Below are positions 35,367 to 48,228 of a DNA stretch of 64,000 nt, piece after piece. Under the pieces are notes generated by a model that worked only from the letters and a program-made list of their open reading frames with translations, was not told the DNA's origin and ran no database searches. Position 1 is the first letter of the stretch. Each line of letters opens with the position of its first letter. Position numbers and translations under genes: made by a program. Source of the DNA: Porogramme epimiltina (taxonomy: Eukaryota > Basidiomycota > Agaricomycetes > Polyporales > Polyporaceae); the NCBI GenBank assembly GCA_900155495.1, contig FTLJ01000472.1:22591-86590 (forward strand), written 5' to 3'.

Positions 35367-38300
35367 ATGCTCCTCTGGCGTCGGTATCCCTCCTGGGCTT
35401 TGCCCGCCCTTCTCACGTTCTGTATCGCGTTGCTGTCATGGCCAGCGACTGCCCCAGCTGCGGCGACAGACCCCCCAAGGAAGTCGAATGGACTCACCGA
35501 CGTTGTGCAATGGGACAACTACACGCTATTCCTTCACGATCAGCGAATGTTCCTCCAGTACGTGTTTCACTGGTACGCGCAGCCTCCGGTGACCTAATGA
35601 CGTGCCCTCTTTTCTCTTGTAGCTCCGGAGAGTTCCATACCTTCCGCCTCCCAGTTCCAGAGCTATGGCTCGACATCTTCCAAAAGATGGTCGCCGTCGG
35701 TTTCAACGGTGTCAGCATCTACATCCACAGTCAGTCGCGTCCATGTTTCCCTCAACAACGAACCACTGACGTCATTTCCACTGGCAGTGGGTCTGACTAA
35801 CCCTTCTCGTGGTGTTATTGATTTCGACGATTGGCGCTCTCTTGAGGCCATCTACGAGGCTGCCAAGCAAGCAGGTATCTTCGTCGTCTTGCGGCCTGGT
35901 AAGTTTGATCCACTATCCCCTACTACGAGAAGCAAAACGCTCACACCGGCGAATTGAACAGGCCCTTACGTAAGAATAGCCTCACACCTGACATTTGACA
36001 ATTGTGAGCTGACGATCGGTCTAGATCAACGCCGAGACGACCGCGGGTGGTATCGCCGCTTGGATTACCACCGAGACTGCAGGGACCGTTCGGACGAATG
36101 CCACCGATTGGACGGCGGCCTACGAGCCGTACATCGACGGCATCATTGACGGCACTAAGCCCTTCCAAGTCACCGAGGGTGGCCCCGTTCTCGCTATCCA
36201 AATCGGTGAGTGCATTAGTGGCAGTGTTGTATCGAGGCCGCGCTGACATGTAGTAGATAACGAGTACAGCCAGTCCGCAATCACCGGAGCCTACTTCGCA
36301 CAACTGGAAGATCAGTATCGTAAAAATGGCATTGTAGTCCCTTTGTATGTACTATCTCGCGTCCCTGACATTTGGGCACTGATGTACCAACTCGTCGCAG
36401 GACATACAACGATCCCAACATGCGCAAGGCCTTCGTCAACGGTACCGGGGCAGTCGATATTTACGGTCTGGTGCGTCGCTCTGATACTCATGGTTCACTG
36501 GAGGTCGCTTGCTGATCCATGATCTTAGGATGCTTACCCGCAACTTTTTGACTGTTCCAACCCGGAGACTTGGATCCCCGTTACGACCAACTACCACCAA
36601 TACCACGCGGAAGTCAACCCGAGCCAGCCATGGTACATGCCAGAGTTCCAAGGAGGTGCATTCGACCCATGGGCGGGACCGGGCTATGACGCTTGCGCCG
36701 TCCTGACCGGATCCGACTTCGAGGATGTATTCTACAAGGAGAACTGGGCTGCAAACGTCAAACTCATCTCGTACTACATGTTCTACGGGTAAGTAAAACG
36801 AGCCTCGAAGCGTGTTCGTATCTCAACATCTTCATAGTGGCACAAACTGGGGCGGAATCGCGTTCCCGGGAGTCTATACCAGGTAAGCTCGTTGAATCCT
36901 CTCGTCATATCATTACCTTACTTACACATGCCGTTGTAGCTACGACTACGGTTCCGCGATCCGCGAGACTCGTCTCCTTTCCGAGAAGTACGACGAAATC
37001 AAGCGACAGGGAATCTTCCTCCGCTCCTCTCCTGAGTTCCGCAAGACGGACTGGATCGGAGAGTCGAGCTCTGGTATTCCGGGAGTCTCGCTCAGCAACA
37101 GCGCCGCGTTTGTCACCTACCTCAAGAACCCGGATACCGGAACTGGCTTCTTCATCACTCGTCAAACTGACTCCACCTCAACGTGCGTTGCTCTTTTCTG
37201 CGCGTGGTGCCGAATGCTGATGACGCGCATACAGGGGCAACATCGTTTTCAACATCACCGTCCCGGCATCGAGTGGTTCCCTCACCCTCCCACTCACGAC
37301 CGGTGGCATCGCGCTCAATGGTCGCCAGAGCAAGCTCATCATCACGGACTACCATTTCGGCGCTCAGGGGTCTCTGGCCTACACTACCGCGACGATCTTC
37401 TTCGCGGGTACCATCGGCTCGCGCGACGTCCTCTTCTTGTACGGCTCTGCAGATCAGTCGCACGAGTTCGCGTTCACCCCCGCCGGACACGCCGGCGTCC
37501 GTGCGCACTCGGCCAACGTGCAGTTCAGCGGCGACGCGCGGACCGGCCCCCTGACCGTCACGGTCCTCCCCGGCTCCACGGGCCTCATCACCGTCTGGGA
37601 GAGCGACTCGCAACTCGTCCTGTTCGCAGACCCGGCCACGACCGCGACGTTCTGGGCGCCGCCCGTGCGCGCGGCGACGGACGACACCGTCGCGGGCCTC
37701 GAGAACTACTGGCAATTCGGCACGAACACGACTGTGCTCGTCGCGGGCCCGTACCTCGTCCGTAACGCCACGATCGAGGGCTCGACGCTCGCGCTCCGCG
37801 GCGACCTCAACGCGAGCGTTCCTCTTACCGTCATTGCGCCTCCCGCGGTGAAGACGGTGCTGTGGAACGGCGAGCGGGTCCCCACCGACTTCCGCAAGAG
37901 CGCGGTCGTGCAGGGCAAGCTTACAGAGAAGCTGCACGCTCAGGGCATCGTGGTTCCCGAGCTCACTGGATGGGTCTTCAAGGACAGCTTGCCCGAAGTC
38001 CAGGCCGGGTTCGACGATTCGAAGTGGATTGTTGCGAACAAGACGTCGACGAACATCAACCAGAAGCCCGTGTTTGGTGACGGGCGCGTGCTTTACGGTA
38101 CGTGGGTCGCGTTTAGTCCCCAAGATATAATGCTAATGCGTCTGAGCAGGATGTGACTACGGCTTGTGAGTATAGACATATGCATGCGTCTTCCACGTGT
38201 TTCTAATCCTTTGCAGCTGCGAAAACTCTGTGCTATTCCGTGGACACTTCAACGCCACCGGCGTGGAGACGGGCGCGAACTTGACGATCTATGGCGGAAC

Positions 38301-39194
38301 TTGTAAGTCGCTCAACTCGGCAGTATTTGCACTTCTGACGCCCCCGTAGACTTCGCTGCGTCTGTTTGGATCAACGACCAGTTCATCAGCTCGGTTCAGA
38401 CCAGCTCGGACCACATCAACCAGCTGTTCACCTTCCCGGCCGGCGCCGTGGTTGCGGGTCAAGACAACGTCCTTACAGTCCTCCACGACAACCAGGGTCT
38501 CGATGAGGCGAACAACGAGAAGTCCGCACGCGGTATCGCTGGATTCGCGCTCCAAGGCGGTAACTTCTCTACCTGGAAGGTTCAGGGCAAGGTCGGCGGA
38601 TACCTAAAGTGAGTTCTCGCATGCTCCTCCCCTCAAGCCGAGATACTTATGACGCGTCCAGCTACCCGGACAAGGTCCGCGGCTTGCTCAACGAGGGCGG
38701 CCTGTTCGGCGAACGCCAGGGCTGGCACCTTCCCGGCTTCGACACGTCCGGCTGGGAGGCGCGCGATCTCTCTGCAGGTCTCCCGAACGGCGCGGCCGGC
38801 GTCGGTTTCTTCGTGACCACGTTCGACCTCGACATCCCGGCCGGCACGGACGTTCCCATCAACTTCCAGTTCGAGGAGACCAACGACCAGCCGTACCGCG
38901 CGCTCGTGTTTGTCAACGGATGGCAGTTCGGCAAGCGCGTCGCGAACGTCGGGCCGCAGACGAAGTTCCCTGTTCCCCAGGGTGTCCTCGACTACAGCGG
39001 GAAGAAGTGCGTACTATCGTTCGTATGGCTGGTACTCGCGCTGACGGTAACCGAGCAGCACCATCGCTGTGGCTCTCTGGGCTCTGGACAACACGGCCGT
39101 CTCGCCGAGCCTGAAGCTCGTGATCGACGGCGTGATTGAGGGCGGAGTTGGCCCCATTACTCTCAACAACCCCGCGTGGGAGGCTCGCGAGTAA
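35367..39194 (+). CDS. Beta-galactosidase, GH35 family, copy C (secreted)
   Basis: Sixteen exons encode 1,002 aa: 35367-35557, 35623-35729, 35788-35898, 35962-35969, 36025-36205, 36257-36344, 36401-36470, 36529-36788, 36838-36882, 36940-37182, 37235-38097, 38150-38165, 38217-38302, 38350-38608, 38662-39006, 39059-39194. A longer open frame continues upstream, but the ATG of MLLWRRYPS was chosen because it directly precedes the signal peptide ([14 protein letters not shown]) and matches copy A. Active-site motifs are NAE (141-143), IDNEYS (acid/base Glu202), PEFQGG (nucleophile Glu291) and FYGGTNWGG. The beta domains follow as in A. It has the fewest introns of the five, lacking those after NGVS, GGPVL, EFQG and NDEG. 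It removes terminal beta-galactose from extracellular glycans. Third position codons are markedly GC-rich in the large exon. Confidence 0.93.
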
Positions 39195-39949
39195 AAGTTT
39201 GACCAGGGAAGGGTTTTACGTAAACGTTCTTGGTGAAACTTCTTGTGTATTTGTTGTCCAAGTGTACGCCAATTACATCTGTACTTTTGCTTTCACCCTT
39301 GGGGATCTTGCTCTGAGTCAACGGCCGACGAAAGCCGAACCTCCGCTCGCTGTGCGTTCTGACGCGCCTGTCACACAAAGTTCACGGTCATGTGATAGAC
39401 GTCACACATCATGTCACACTCACCCGAAAATCCCCCTCTTACTGCCGGACGTCGTCTTGCGCGCGATCGGTGTGCGGCCACTTCTCTTTATCACGTCCTC
39501 ACTATTCTTCGAGCCTGCCCCTACCAGCACTCCTTCAACCCTTGAGACCGGTTGCCTCAAAGATTCAGTCCCGAAGGCTACCTCAGTCCGGGCCGGGCAA
39601 TCGCGACTCTCCTTCAACACCTCTCGTGACATGTCAGGCTCAAGGAATCATACACGACTTCGGCACGTGGACGTAGCGGGAATGGATCGGCTGCTAGAAC
39701 CCAGGAACAAGGTCCGGAGAACAGGAAGCCTGGCGGAGAAGAGCGGCGACGACGGATGCAGCCATGTGCCCGAGGACGAGCGTCGGTCAGGCGGGGCGGG
39801 TACGTGACCATGTTCGCCGTCCCCCCATCAACGACCGCTACCTCCCCACTCCCCCACGGGTGGTCGGGCCCCAGCGGTCCGCTCGCCAGATGGTCCCCTA
39901 CGAGGAATGACCTCTTGGCCGCGTCCCAACCTCGCTGGCATTCGGTCGC
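39195..39949. other. Intergenic between GH35 copies C and D
   Basis: About 750 bp without a supported gene. Overlapping short frames on both strands show no motif. The right end is the promoter of copy D. Confidence 0.5.
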
Positions 39950-39956
39950 TATATAT
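39950..39956 (+). promoter_or_regulatory. TATA-like box of GH35 gene D
   Basis: TATATAT lies 60 bp before the ATG, in GCTATATATGAC, at the spacing seen in copies A to C. Confidence 0.5.
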
Positions 39957-40009
39957 GACGGCGATGACGGCGGGACGGACGGCGGTGGCGACACTCTCGG
40001 ACTGCAAGC

Positions 40010-43000
40010 ATGCTGCGACCACTGCGTTCGAAGCGGCCTCTCCTCTCTATCCTCACCCTGTCTCTTGCGCTCTTCACATGGGTCGGCGCTGCATTCGCGA
40101 ACGCGTCTCGGAGGGCAAATGGAGTCAGCGACTTGGCTACCTGGGATAACTACACCCTTGTGGTGCACAACCAGCGAATGTTCCTCCAGTATGTGTTTGA
40201 TTTAGTGTTCGCTCGATGTCCCTTTTGAAACGCGGAATAGCTCTGGAGAGTTTCATACGTTTCGCCTTCCGGTTCCCGACCTATGGCTCGACGTTTTCCA
40301 GAAAATGGTTGCGGGGGGCCTTAACTCAGTCAGGTATGAAAGTTTATTTTGTTAGTAAACACCGTCTGAACTCTGTTCCAGCATTTATATCCACAGTGCG
40401 TATTCCGTCTGTAGCGTTCTGTCGTTTCACCGATGGTATTCCAGTGGGCTTGTCCAACCCATCGCCGGGTGTAATCGACTATGGCGATTGGCGATCACTT
40501 CAGGCCATTTACGATGCTGCGAAGCTTGCGGGTATCTTCGTCGTCCTCCGTCCTGGTGAGTGCTTCAGCCTCTCATTTTGAAGCCCACTCTTACACCACT
40601 TTGCAGGGCCCTACGTGAGTCATTATTTCGGTTTCGAGGCACCATTTCACCAATACTTCGAGACAGATCAACGGCGAAACGACGTCGGGAGGTATCTCTC
40701 ACTGGATAACAAGTCAGATTTCGGGAACTGTCAGAACAAACGCGTCTGACTGGACAGCCGCATATGAGCCTTACATTGCGAGCATCATTGAAGAAACCGT
40801 TGATCACCAAGTCACGAAGGGCGGTCCCGTCATAGGTGCGGTGCTTCTCAATCTCACTGCCTGGACGCGATTGCTCAACGAAATGGATATTTCAGCTGTT
40901 CAAGTCGGTATGTATGATCCTCGGCTATCTTCCTGCGGCTTCAAACCTGACGCCGCTTGTAGACAATGAGAACAGATTCTGGACGGAAGCGCCGACACAG
41001 GAATACTTCGCTCACCTCGAGCAAATGTATCGCGACGGCGGTATTGACGTACCTCTGTGAGTATGCACCTGTTGAACTTTCTGTGCAGCTCTAAAGGAAC
41101 CTCCACTTAGGACGTACAATGACCCCGGAATGCACGCCGGTTTCATCAATGGCACCGGCGCTGTGGACATCTACGGCCTGGTACGTCGTATGCGTCTACA
41201 CTGTCTTACTTCGACTCAATGTGTCACTTACAGGACGCGTACCCGCAAAGCTTTAACTGTTCGAACCCCACGCACCGGAACCGTGTCACAACTGCATACC
41301 ACCAGTGGCACGCAGATGTCAACCCAAGCCAGCCGTGGTACATGCCCGAGTTCCAAGGAGGATCGTTCGATCCGTGGGGCGGCCCCGGCTACGACGCGTG
41401 CGAGGTCCTCACGGGCCCCGACTTTGAAGACGTCTTCTACAAGAACAACTGGGCGGCGAACATCAAGATGATGTCATACTATATGTTTTACGGGTACGCC
41501 TACTTGTGCGTGTCGTCTATGTCGTTACTGATGGTTCTGCCCAGGGGGACTAGCTGGGGTGGTATCCCTTTCCCAGGGGTTTACACTAGGTTCGTATAGC
41601 GTTCTCCTGTACCGCTTTCCGTTCTGACTTGTATCTCCGCAGCTACGATTACGGATCAGCCATTCGCGAGAATCGCGCCCTTACGGACAAGTTTGACGAA
41701 GTGAAGCGGCAAGGGTTGTTCATTCGATCATCCCCTCAGTTCCTCAAGACCGATTGGATGGGAAACTCTAGTCTAGGCATACCCGGCGTTTCCCTCGACG
41801 GGTCCAGCGCATTCGTCACATCCTTACGAAACCCCGACAGCGGTACCTGGTTCCATGTCGCACGACAGAGCGACTCTACGTCAACGTATGTGCTCCGTCT
41901 CTCATGCGCTCTATGCCGCCGCTGAGCCCGCATCATAACAGTGCGAACATCACATTCACAATTACTGCCCCAACTTCCAATGGTACACTTACCATCCCAC
42001 AGAAGACCGGAGGAGTCGCGCTCGACGGCCGCCAAAGCAAGGTCATCATCACCGATTACACCTTCGGTGCACACGGCTCCGTTCTCTACACCACGGCTTC
42101 CGTTTTCTTTGCCGGTACGATCGGTAACCGCGACGTCCTCTTCCTCTACGGCGCTGCGTCCCAGTCTCACGAGATCGCTCTCACGTTCTCCGCCGCTGGA
42201 AGCCCTGCCCCCTCGTCGCGCATCCAGTTCGACGGCGGCGCCACCCATGCCTCTTCGACGATCGTCTCCATCCTCCCCGGCGACGCCGGGCTCGTGACCA
42301 TATGGGACAGCGACACGCAGCTCGTGTTGTTCGCGGACCCCGTCACGGCCGCGACGTTCTGGGTACCGACCGTGCGCTCACCGACGTCGCGCACGGTCGC
42401 GGGGCTCGAAAACTTCTTCCAGTTCGGGACGAACACGACCGTGCTCGTCGGCGGGCCGTACCTCGTGCGCAACGCCACGCTCGAGCGGGGCACGCTGGCT
42501 CTTCGTGGGGACCTGAACGCGAGCGTGCCGCTGACGGTGTACGCGCCTGATGCGGTGCGGGCGGTCACTTGGAATGGGGCGCGCGTGAACGTGCGGAGTG
42601 GCGGCCGGGGCAAGCTCGTGGGCGAGCTCGGGCTGAGGGCGGCGGTGAAGAGCGTACACGTACCTCAGTTGACTGGGTGGAGGTATGCGGATAGCTTGCC
42701 CGAGGTGCAGGCTGGGTTCGACGACTCGAAGTGGACGATCGCCAACCACACAACGACCAACATCTTCCTCAAGCCGCAGTTTGGGGATGGGAGGATCCTA
42801 TATGGTACGCCTCTGCTGCTTCTATCGTGATATGGGCCGGGCTGACATGCGACGCAGGATGTGATTATGGCTTGTGGGTGTCCCGTTTCAAAGGTAGCCA
42901 CAGCGTCGCTGACCAGCTTGTAGCTGCGAAAATATCGTCCTATGGCGCGGTCACTTCAACGCGACCGGCTCCGAGACTTCGATCAATATGACCATCTATG

Positions 43001-43972
43001 GTGGTACAGGTATGACTCGATAGTCTATTATGCTATGAAGAGTGCATGCTCATTCCTCCCTAGCGTTCGCGTCCTCGGTCTGGATCAATGACAAGTTCAT
43101 CAGCACCGTGTTCAACGCTTCTTCGGACAACGTCAATGCTCTCTTCACGTTCCCCGAAGGCTCTGTCCTCCAGGGGCAGGACAACGTCGTCACCGTTCTA
43201 CAGGAGAACATGGGGAACGACGAGTGGGGCAACATCAAGCCCGCGCGCGGTATCTCGGGCTTCCAGCTTAACAGCGGCAACATCACAACGTGGAAAGTGC
43301 AAGGGAAGGTTGGAGGATATACAAAGTAAGTTTCTAGCGTAGTCTGCAGAGGCAGGGACGCTAACAGCGATGAAGCTTCCCGGACAAGGTACGCGGAGTC
43401 TTGAACGAAGGCGGGTTGTATGGCGAGCGTCAGGGATGGCACCTCCCTGGCTTTAACACCGCCTCCTGGACCGCGCGCGATCTGTCCGACGGCCTCCCTA
43501 ACGGCACTGCCGGCGTTGGATTCTTCGTCACCACGTTCGACCTCGCGTTCCCTCAGGGCACAGACGTTTTGGCCAGCTTCCAGTTCGAAGAGCAGCTCGG
43601 GCAGCCCTACAGGGCTCTGTTGTTCGTCAACGGCTGGCAGTTTGGAAAGGTGCGCTCTATAGCGATCGTTCGAGTAAGGCTGACCAAGGCTGACCGACAT
43701 GACGTTCGCAGCGCGTCGCGAACTTGGGGCCCCAGTCTAAGTTCCCCGTCCCGACTGGCATCCTGAACCCCCATGGAAAGAAGTATGTGTCGCCAAACAT
43801 CTTCCCTAATGACACGTATTGACTATCATTCCTATGTAGCACTGTCGCTGTCGCCTTGTGGGCCATGGACAATGCCCCCGTCTCCCCAAAGCTCGAGCTC
43901 GTCGTGGATGATGTGCTGGATGGAGGAGTGGGCGCTGTGAATGTGAACAACCCCTCGTGGTCGGCGCGGTAA
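40010..43972 (+). CDS. Beta-galactosidase, GH35 family, copy D (secreted)
   Basis: Nineteen exons give 1,000 aa: 40010-40188, 40241-40333, 40382-40395, 40445-40555, 40607-40614, 40667-40835, 40896-40907, 40963-41056, 41111-41180, 41234-41493, 41545-41589, 41643-41885, 41942-42804, 42858-42873, 42924-43009, 43064-43325, 43376-43649, 43712-43782, 43840-43972. Signal peptide [19 protein letters not shown]. Acid/base Glu198 lies in VDNEN and the nucleophile Glu289 in PEFQGG. The substrate-pocket triad usually N-A-E reads N-G-E (137-139). VDNENRFW replaces VDNEYSQ in the other copies. These changes next to the active site may alter linkage or aglycone preference. Copy D has an intron at FGK/RVAN shared only with E, and lacks the EFQG and NDEG introns. 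Exons of 14, 8, 12 and 16 nt occur. Confidence 0.92.
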
Positions 43973-44241
43973 AGAGTCCGTGTTGATCTTACTCAAAACG
44001 TGTACTTCATACGTGCAGACCTCTTATTCCATGACCCATCGCTTCGAATACGAAACGAACTTTCCGTCCGTCGGCGTAGTGGTCAGATGCCCTTGCCCGC
44101 ACACCCGGTGACTGTCGCTTCCTCTAGAAGTCCAATTGTTCCGGCCCGCGTGTCAGTCGCAGATGATTCTCCCTGCGATACCAGACATCAGCGCTGTACA
44201 AAAGGAAGGCTCGTGAGCTCCAAAGACTTCTACACCTCAGA

Positions 44242-47200
44242 ATGTCTAACGCCCGGACCCCATTCATTCTATTTCTAGTCTTCCTTGAGACGCTTATTCT
44301 CGCTTTGTCGGGGGTTGTAGTCGGGGAGGATCCTCCGCGGCAGTCCAATGGGTTCACTGATGTAGTACAGTGGGACAACTACTCCCTTTTCATACACAAC
44401 CAACGCGTCTTCCTGCAGTGAGTAAGCGTCGAGCTCATTACAATCCCTATGTTGACACATTCGTTCCCTCGTCAGCTCTGGAGAGTTTCACGCATTCCGT
44501 CTTCCCGTCCCCAACCTCTGGTTGGATATCTTTCAGAAAGCCGTGGCTGCTGGACTCAACGGGATTAGCTTATGCATCCCATGTGAGGGACATGGCGTTA
44601 TACTAATACTAGACGAGATTCTCACGCATCACAGGGGGCCTATTGAACCCATCACCTGGGGTATTCGACTTCGACGCTTGGCGTGACCTCCAACCCTACT
44701 TTGATGCAGCAAGGCAAGTAGGGTTGTTTGTCGTGGTTCGCCCAGGTTTGTTCTCTTATCTATGCTGTTGTTCGAGTGTCCTTCCTGTTCTGACTGACGG
44801 TTGTTCCGCCATAGGTCCATATCTGAATGCGGAGACGACTGCAGGCGGGGTACCATTGTGGGTGACGAGCACCGTTCCGGGAGAGTTTAGGACGAATGCG
44901 ACCCCCTGGACGGACACGTATCGGCCATGGACCGACAAGATTATAAGCGCCACTGTGAATAACCAAGTCACGGAGGGCGGACCAGTGCTGTGTGGGTTCT
45001 CTTCCTGCTACTCATTATGGTGTCCTGCGCAATACTGATCGAAGACACGCAGTCATGCAGATAGGTGCAGTTATCGTAAACATTGCGCGTATATCAATGA
45101 GACTAACAATCCAGTAGATAATGAATACTCCCAGAGCCCGGACACACACGCACAGTACTTCGCCGAACTGGAGGCCCAGTATCGGGAGGGTGGGATAGTC
45201 GTACCGCTGTAAATGTATTTGCCGAAGCCCGTCAAGCTCGTGGTTTAACGCAGAAGTATCAGTACCTACAATGATCCTAATCCCGGAAAGAACTTCATCA
45301 ATGGGACTGGAGCTGTGGATATTTATGGCCTTGTGCGTTATCGCGCCTCATCTTCTTCATTGGCTTCCTGATGTACCAGTTGTCTAGGACTCGTATCCCC
45401 AAGGTTTCAACTGCTCCAACCCTCGTCAATGGCTGCCCGTCATCACAACGTACCGCCAGTACCATCTTGATGCGAACCCGAGCGAACCGTTCTATATCCC
45501 TGAGTTCCAAGGTGTGCACGTTCGTCACGCGTACAGAACATATATATCCTCTCACCAATCAGTGTCCATTAACAGGCGGCGCATTTGATCCCTGGGGTGG
45601 GCCGGGGTACGACGCGTGCTCACTCCTGACGGGCCCTGACTTCGAAAACGTGTTTTACAAGCACAATTGGGCGAGTAACGCGAAGCTGATCAACTACTAC
45701 ATGTTTTACGGGTGAGCAATATATAATGACTATGTGTTTCTTGTACTAGAATGAGCTGACATGAGACCCACCGATACCAGCGGAACGAGCTGGGGAGGGA
45801 TCCCGTACCCGGGGGTATACACTAGGCATGTTCTATGCCTTTGTTTCGTTTGGAGTTCCTTTATGTGCTTATGTTTCGGTATGTGCTCTCTTCAGCTACG
45901 ACTACGGCTCCATGGTGCGCGAGACACGTGCGCTGACGGACAAGTACGACGAGCTCAAACGCCAAGCGATGTTCGTCCGCTCCTCTCCCTCCTTCCGCAA
46001 GACGGACTGGGTCGGCGACTCCAACTCGACCATCCCAGGAGTCACAATCTCTGTCTTGGACCCACCAGGGGAGACAAGCGCGGTGTACGCGACACTGCTA
46101 CGGAACCCAGACGACGGCGCGGGCTTCTACATCACCCGCCAGACGGACTCTACAGCCACTGGGCGCGTTACCTTCAACATCACCGTGCCGACACAGAGCG
46201 GGCCGTTGGAGATCCCGAAGCTGAGCGAAGGAGGGGTTGTCCTCGACGGGCGGCAGAGCAAGGTGATTTTGACGGACTACCCCTTCGGAGCGTCAAGCAC
46301 GCTGGCGTACAGCACCGCAGCTGTCTTCTACGCGGGGAGGATTGGCGGGCGGGACGTGGTGGTGTTGTATGGCGACGCGTCGCAGGTGCACGAGTTCGCC
46401 CTCGTGCTGGCCGGGAGAGGCGCCCTGGTGCAGAATGACTTCATCCAGTACGGGAGCATCGACCCGGTGACCGGCCCGTCTCCCACCGGCGACGAGAGGG
46501 CGACCGTGGTGGCGTTCCGCCCTCGGCCGAACACGTTGCTCGCTGCGTGGGATTCGGACGAGCAGCTCGTGCTCGTCGCGGACACAGTGACGGCGGCGAC
46601 GCTCTGGGCACCGCCTGTTCGGAGTCCTACTCCCGATACGGTGTCGGGCCTCGAGAGCTTTTGGCAATTCGGAACGAACGAGACGGTCCTCGTCGGTGGG
46701 CCGTACCTGGTGCGGAACGCGACGATCGAGGGGGGGACGCTCACATTGCGAGGAGACTTGAATGCGAGTGTGCCGCTTCTGGTGGTAGCCGCGCGCGAGG
46801 TCGACAGAGTGATGTGGAACGGACGCGAAGTGCAGGTCGAACAAAGCGGGGTTGAAGGCGGGGTGCTAAAGGGTCGGTTGACGATGAGAGACGAGCTAGA
46901 CTTGGGGAGGACGCGGGCGGGGCTCCCAAAACTGGAGGGATGGAGGTATATGGACAGCCTCCCAGAGGTGTGGTCAGAGTATGCGGATGACGATTGGCAG
47001 ATCGCAAATCACACGACAACTGTCATCGACAGCAAGCCGCTCTTTGGCGATGGAAGGGTGCTATATGGTATGTCTTCTCTGATGTATGTTGTTTATGGGC
47101 TGACGTTGTTGTAGGGTGCGACTATGGATAGTACGTACCTGTTTGACATGCCCGTTCCGAGTGTTGATTGTACTAGCTGTGAGGGGAACGTCATCTGGAG

Positions 47201-48228
47201 AGGACACTTCAATGCTACAGGCAAAGAGACCGGAGTCAACCTCACTATAAATGGCGGCACCGGTACGTAACAGAAGCATATAATTGGAGCCATAGTAAAC
47301 GTTCTTCCTGTATAGCGTTCGCGGCTTCTATATGGCTAAACGACGCATTCCTGAGGACGATATACAACGGATCAGCAGAGATCAATACGCTGATCGATTT
47401 TCCCCCGGACACCGTGCTCGCCGGCCAAGACAACGTGGTAACTGTGTTGCAAGACCACATGGGCAACGACGAGAAACCGAACGAGAAGTCTCCACGCGGC
47501 ATCAGAGGTTTCGAGCTCGTTGGAGGGAACTTCACAACGTGGAAGGTGCAAGGCAAATACGGGGGCTACACGAGGTGTGTGTCAGCCCTCGCGCTCGCTT
47601 GGCGCTATAGTTGGACTAAAAGCGCACGTTCAGGTTCCCTGACAAGACTCGTGGTGTGTGGAATGAGGGAGGTCTGTTTGGAGAGCGCATGGGGTGGCAT
47701 TTGCCTGGATTTGACACGTCTGGAGCGGGTTGGATGGACCGGGAGCTGTCTCAGGGCCTACCCGGCGGAAAGGCGGGCGTCGGGTTCTTCGTGAAAACGT
47801 TCAAGCTGGGTTTCTCCAAAGGAACGGACGCCTTCGTGAGCTTCCAATTTGAAGAAGACCTCGGACAGCCTTATCGTGCACTGTTATTCGTGAACGGCTG
47901 GAAATTCGGCAAAGTGAGTTAAGGCATCCATGGGTTATTCGTTGACGAGAGCTGACAACGTGCGTTACTTCAGCGTGTGGCAAACGTGGGTCCTCAGTCA
48001 AAGTTCCCCGTCCCTCCAGGAGTGCTAGACCACTATGGCATTAAGTAAGCAGTACATCTTGGCGTGCATGTTATCTGCCGCTGACCGTACGGAAGTACCA
48101 TCGCAGTGGCGTTATGGGTCTTGGAGGACATCCCGGTCACACCGAAGCTAGAGGTCACCATCGATGCGGTACTGGACGGAGGTGTGGGGGAAATAACCAA
48201 GAACAATCCCCCATGGGAACCGCGTTAG
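44242..48228 (+). CDS. Beta-galactosidase, GH35 family, copy E (secreted)
   Basis: Seventeen exons give 1,021 aa, the longest copy: 44242-44417, 44476-44582, 44635-44745, 44815-44991, 45053-45064, 45118-45208, 45263-45332, 45388-45511, 45576-45711, 45781-45825, 45896-47067, 47115-47130, 47177-47262, 47316-47574, 47634-47913, 47974-48044, 48096-48228. The first exon is short; its ATG gives MSNARTPFILFLVFLE and a signal peptide. Active-site motifs are LNAE (135-138), IDNEYS (acid/base Glu197) and PEFQGG (nucleophile Glu287). The barrel segment SIYIH of A to D is SLCIP here. It lacks the introns after NGIS, PY and in the domain 2 linker, so exon 11 is 1,172 nt. The intron after VYTR has a GC donor. 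Only about 270 bp separate it from copy D. Confidence 0.9.

Noticed and set aside
37155..38123. 322-codon minus-strand frame over GH35 copy C
   Set aside because: Antisense to a large GC-rich coding exon; similar shadows occur over every GH35 copy. Composition is Arg/Glu/Val-biased with no motif.
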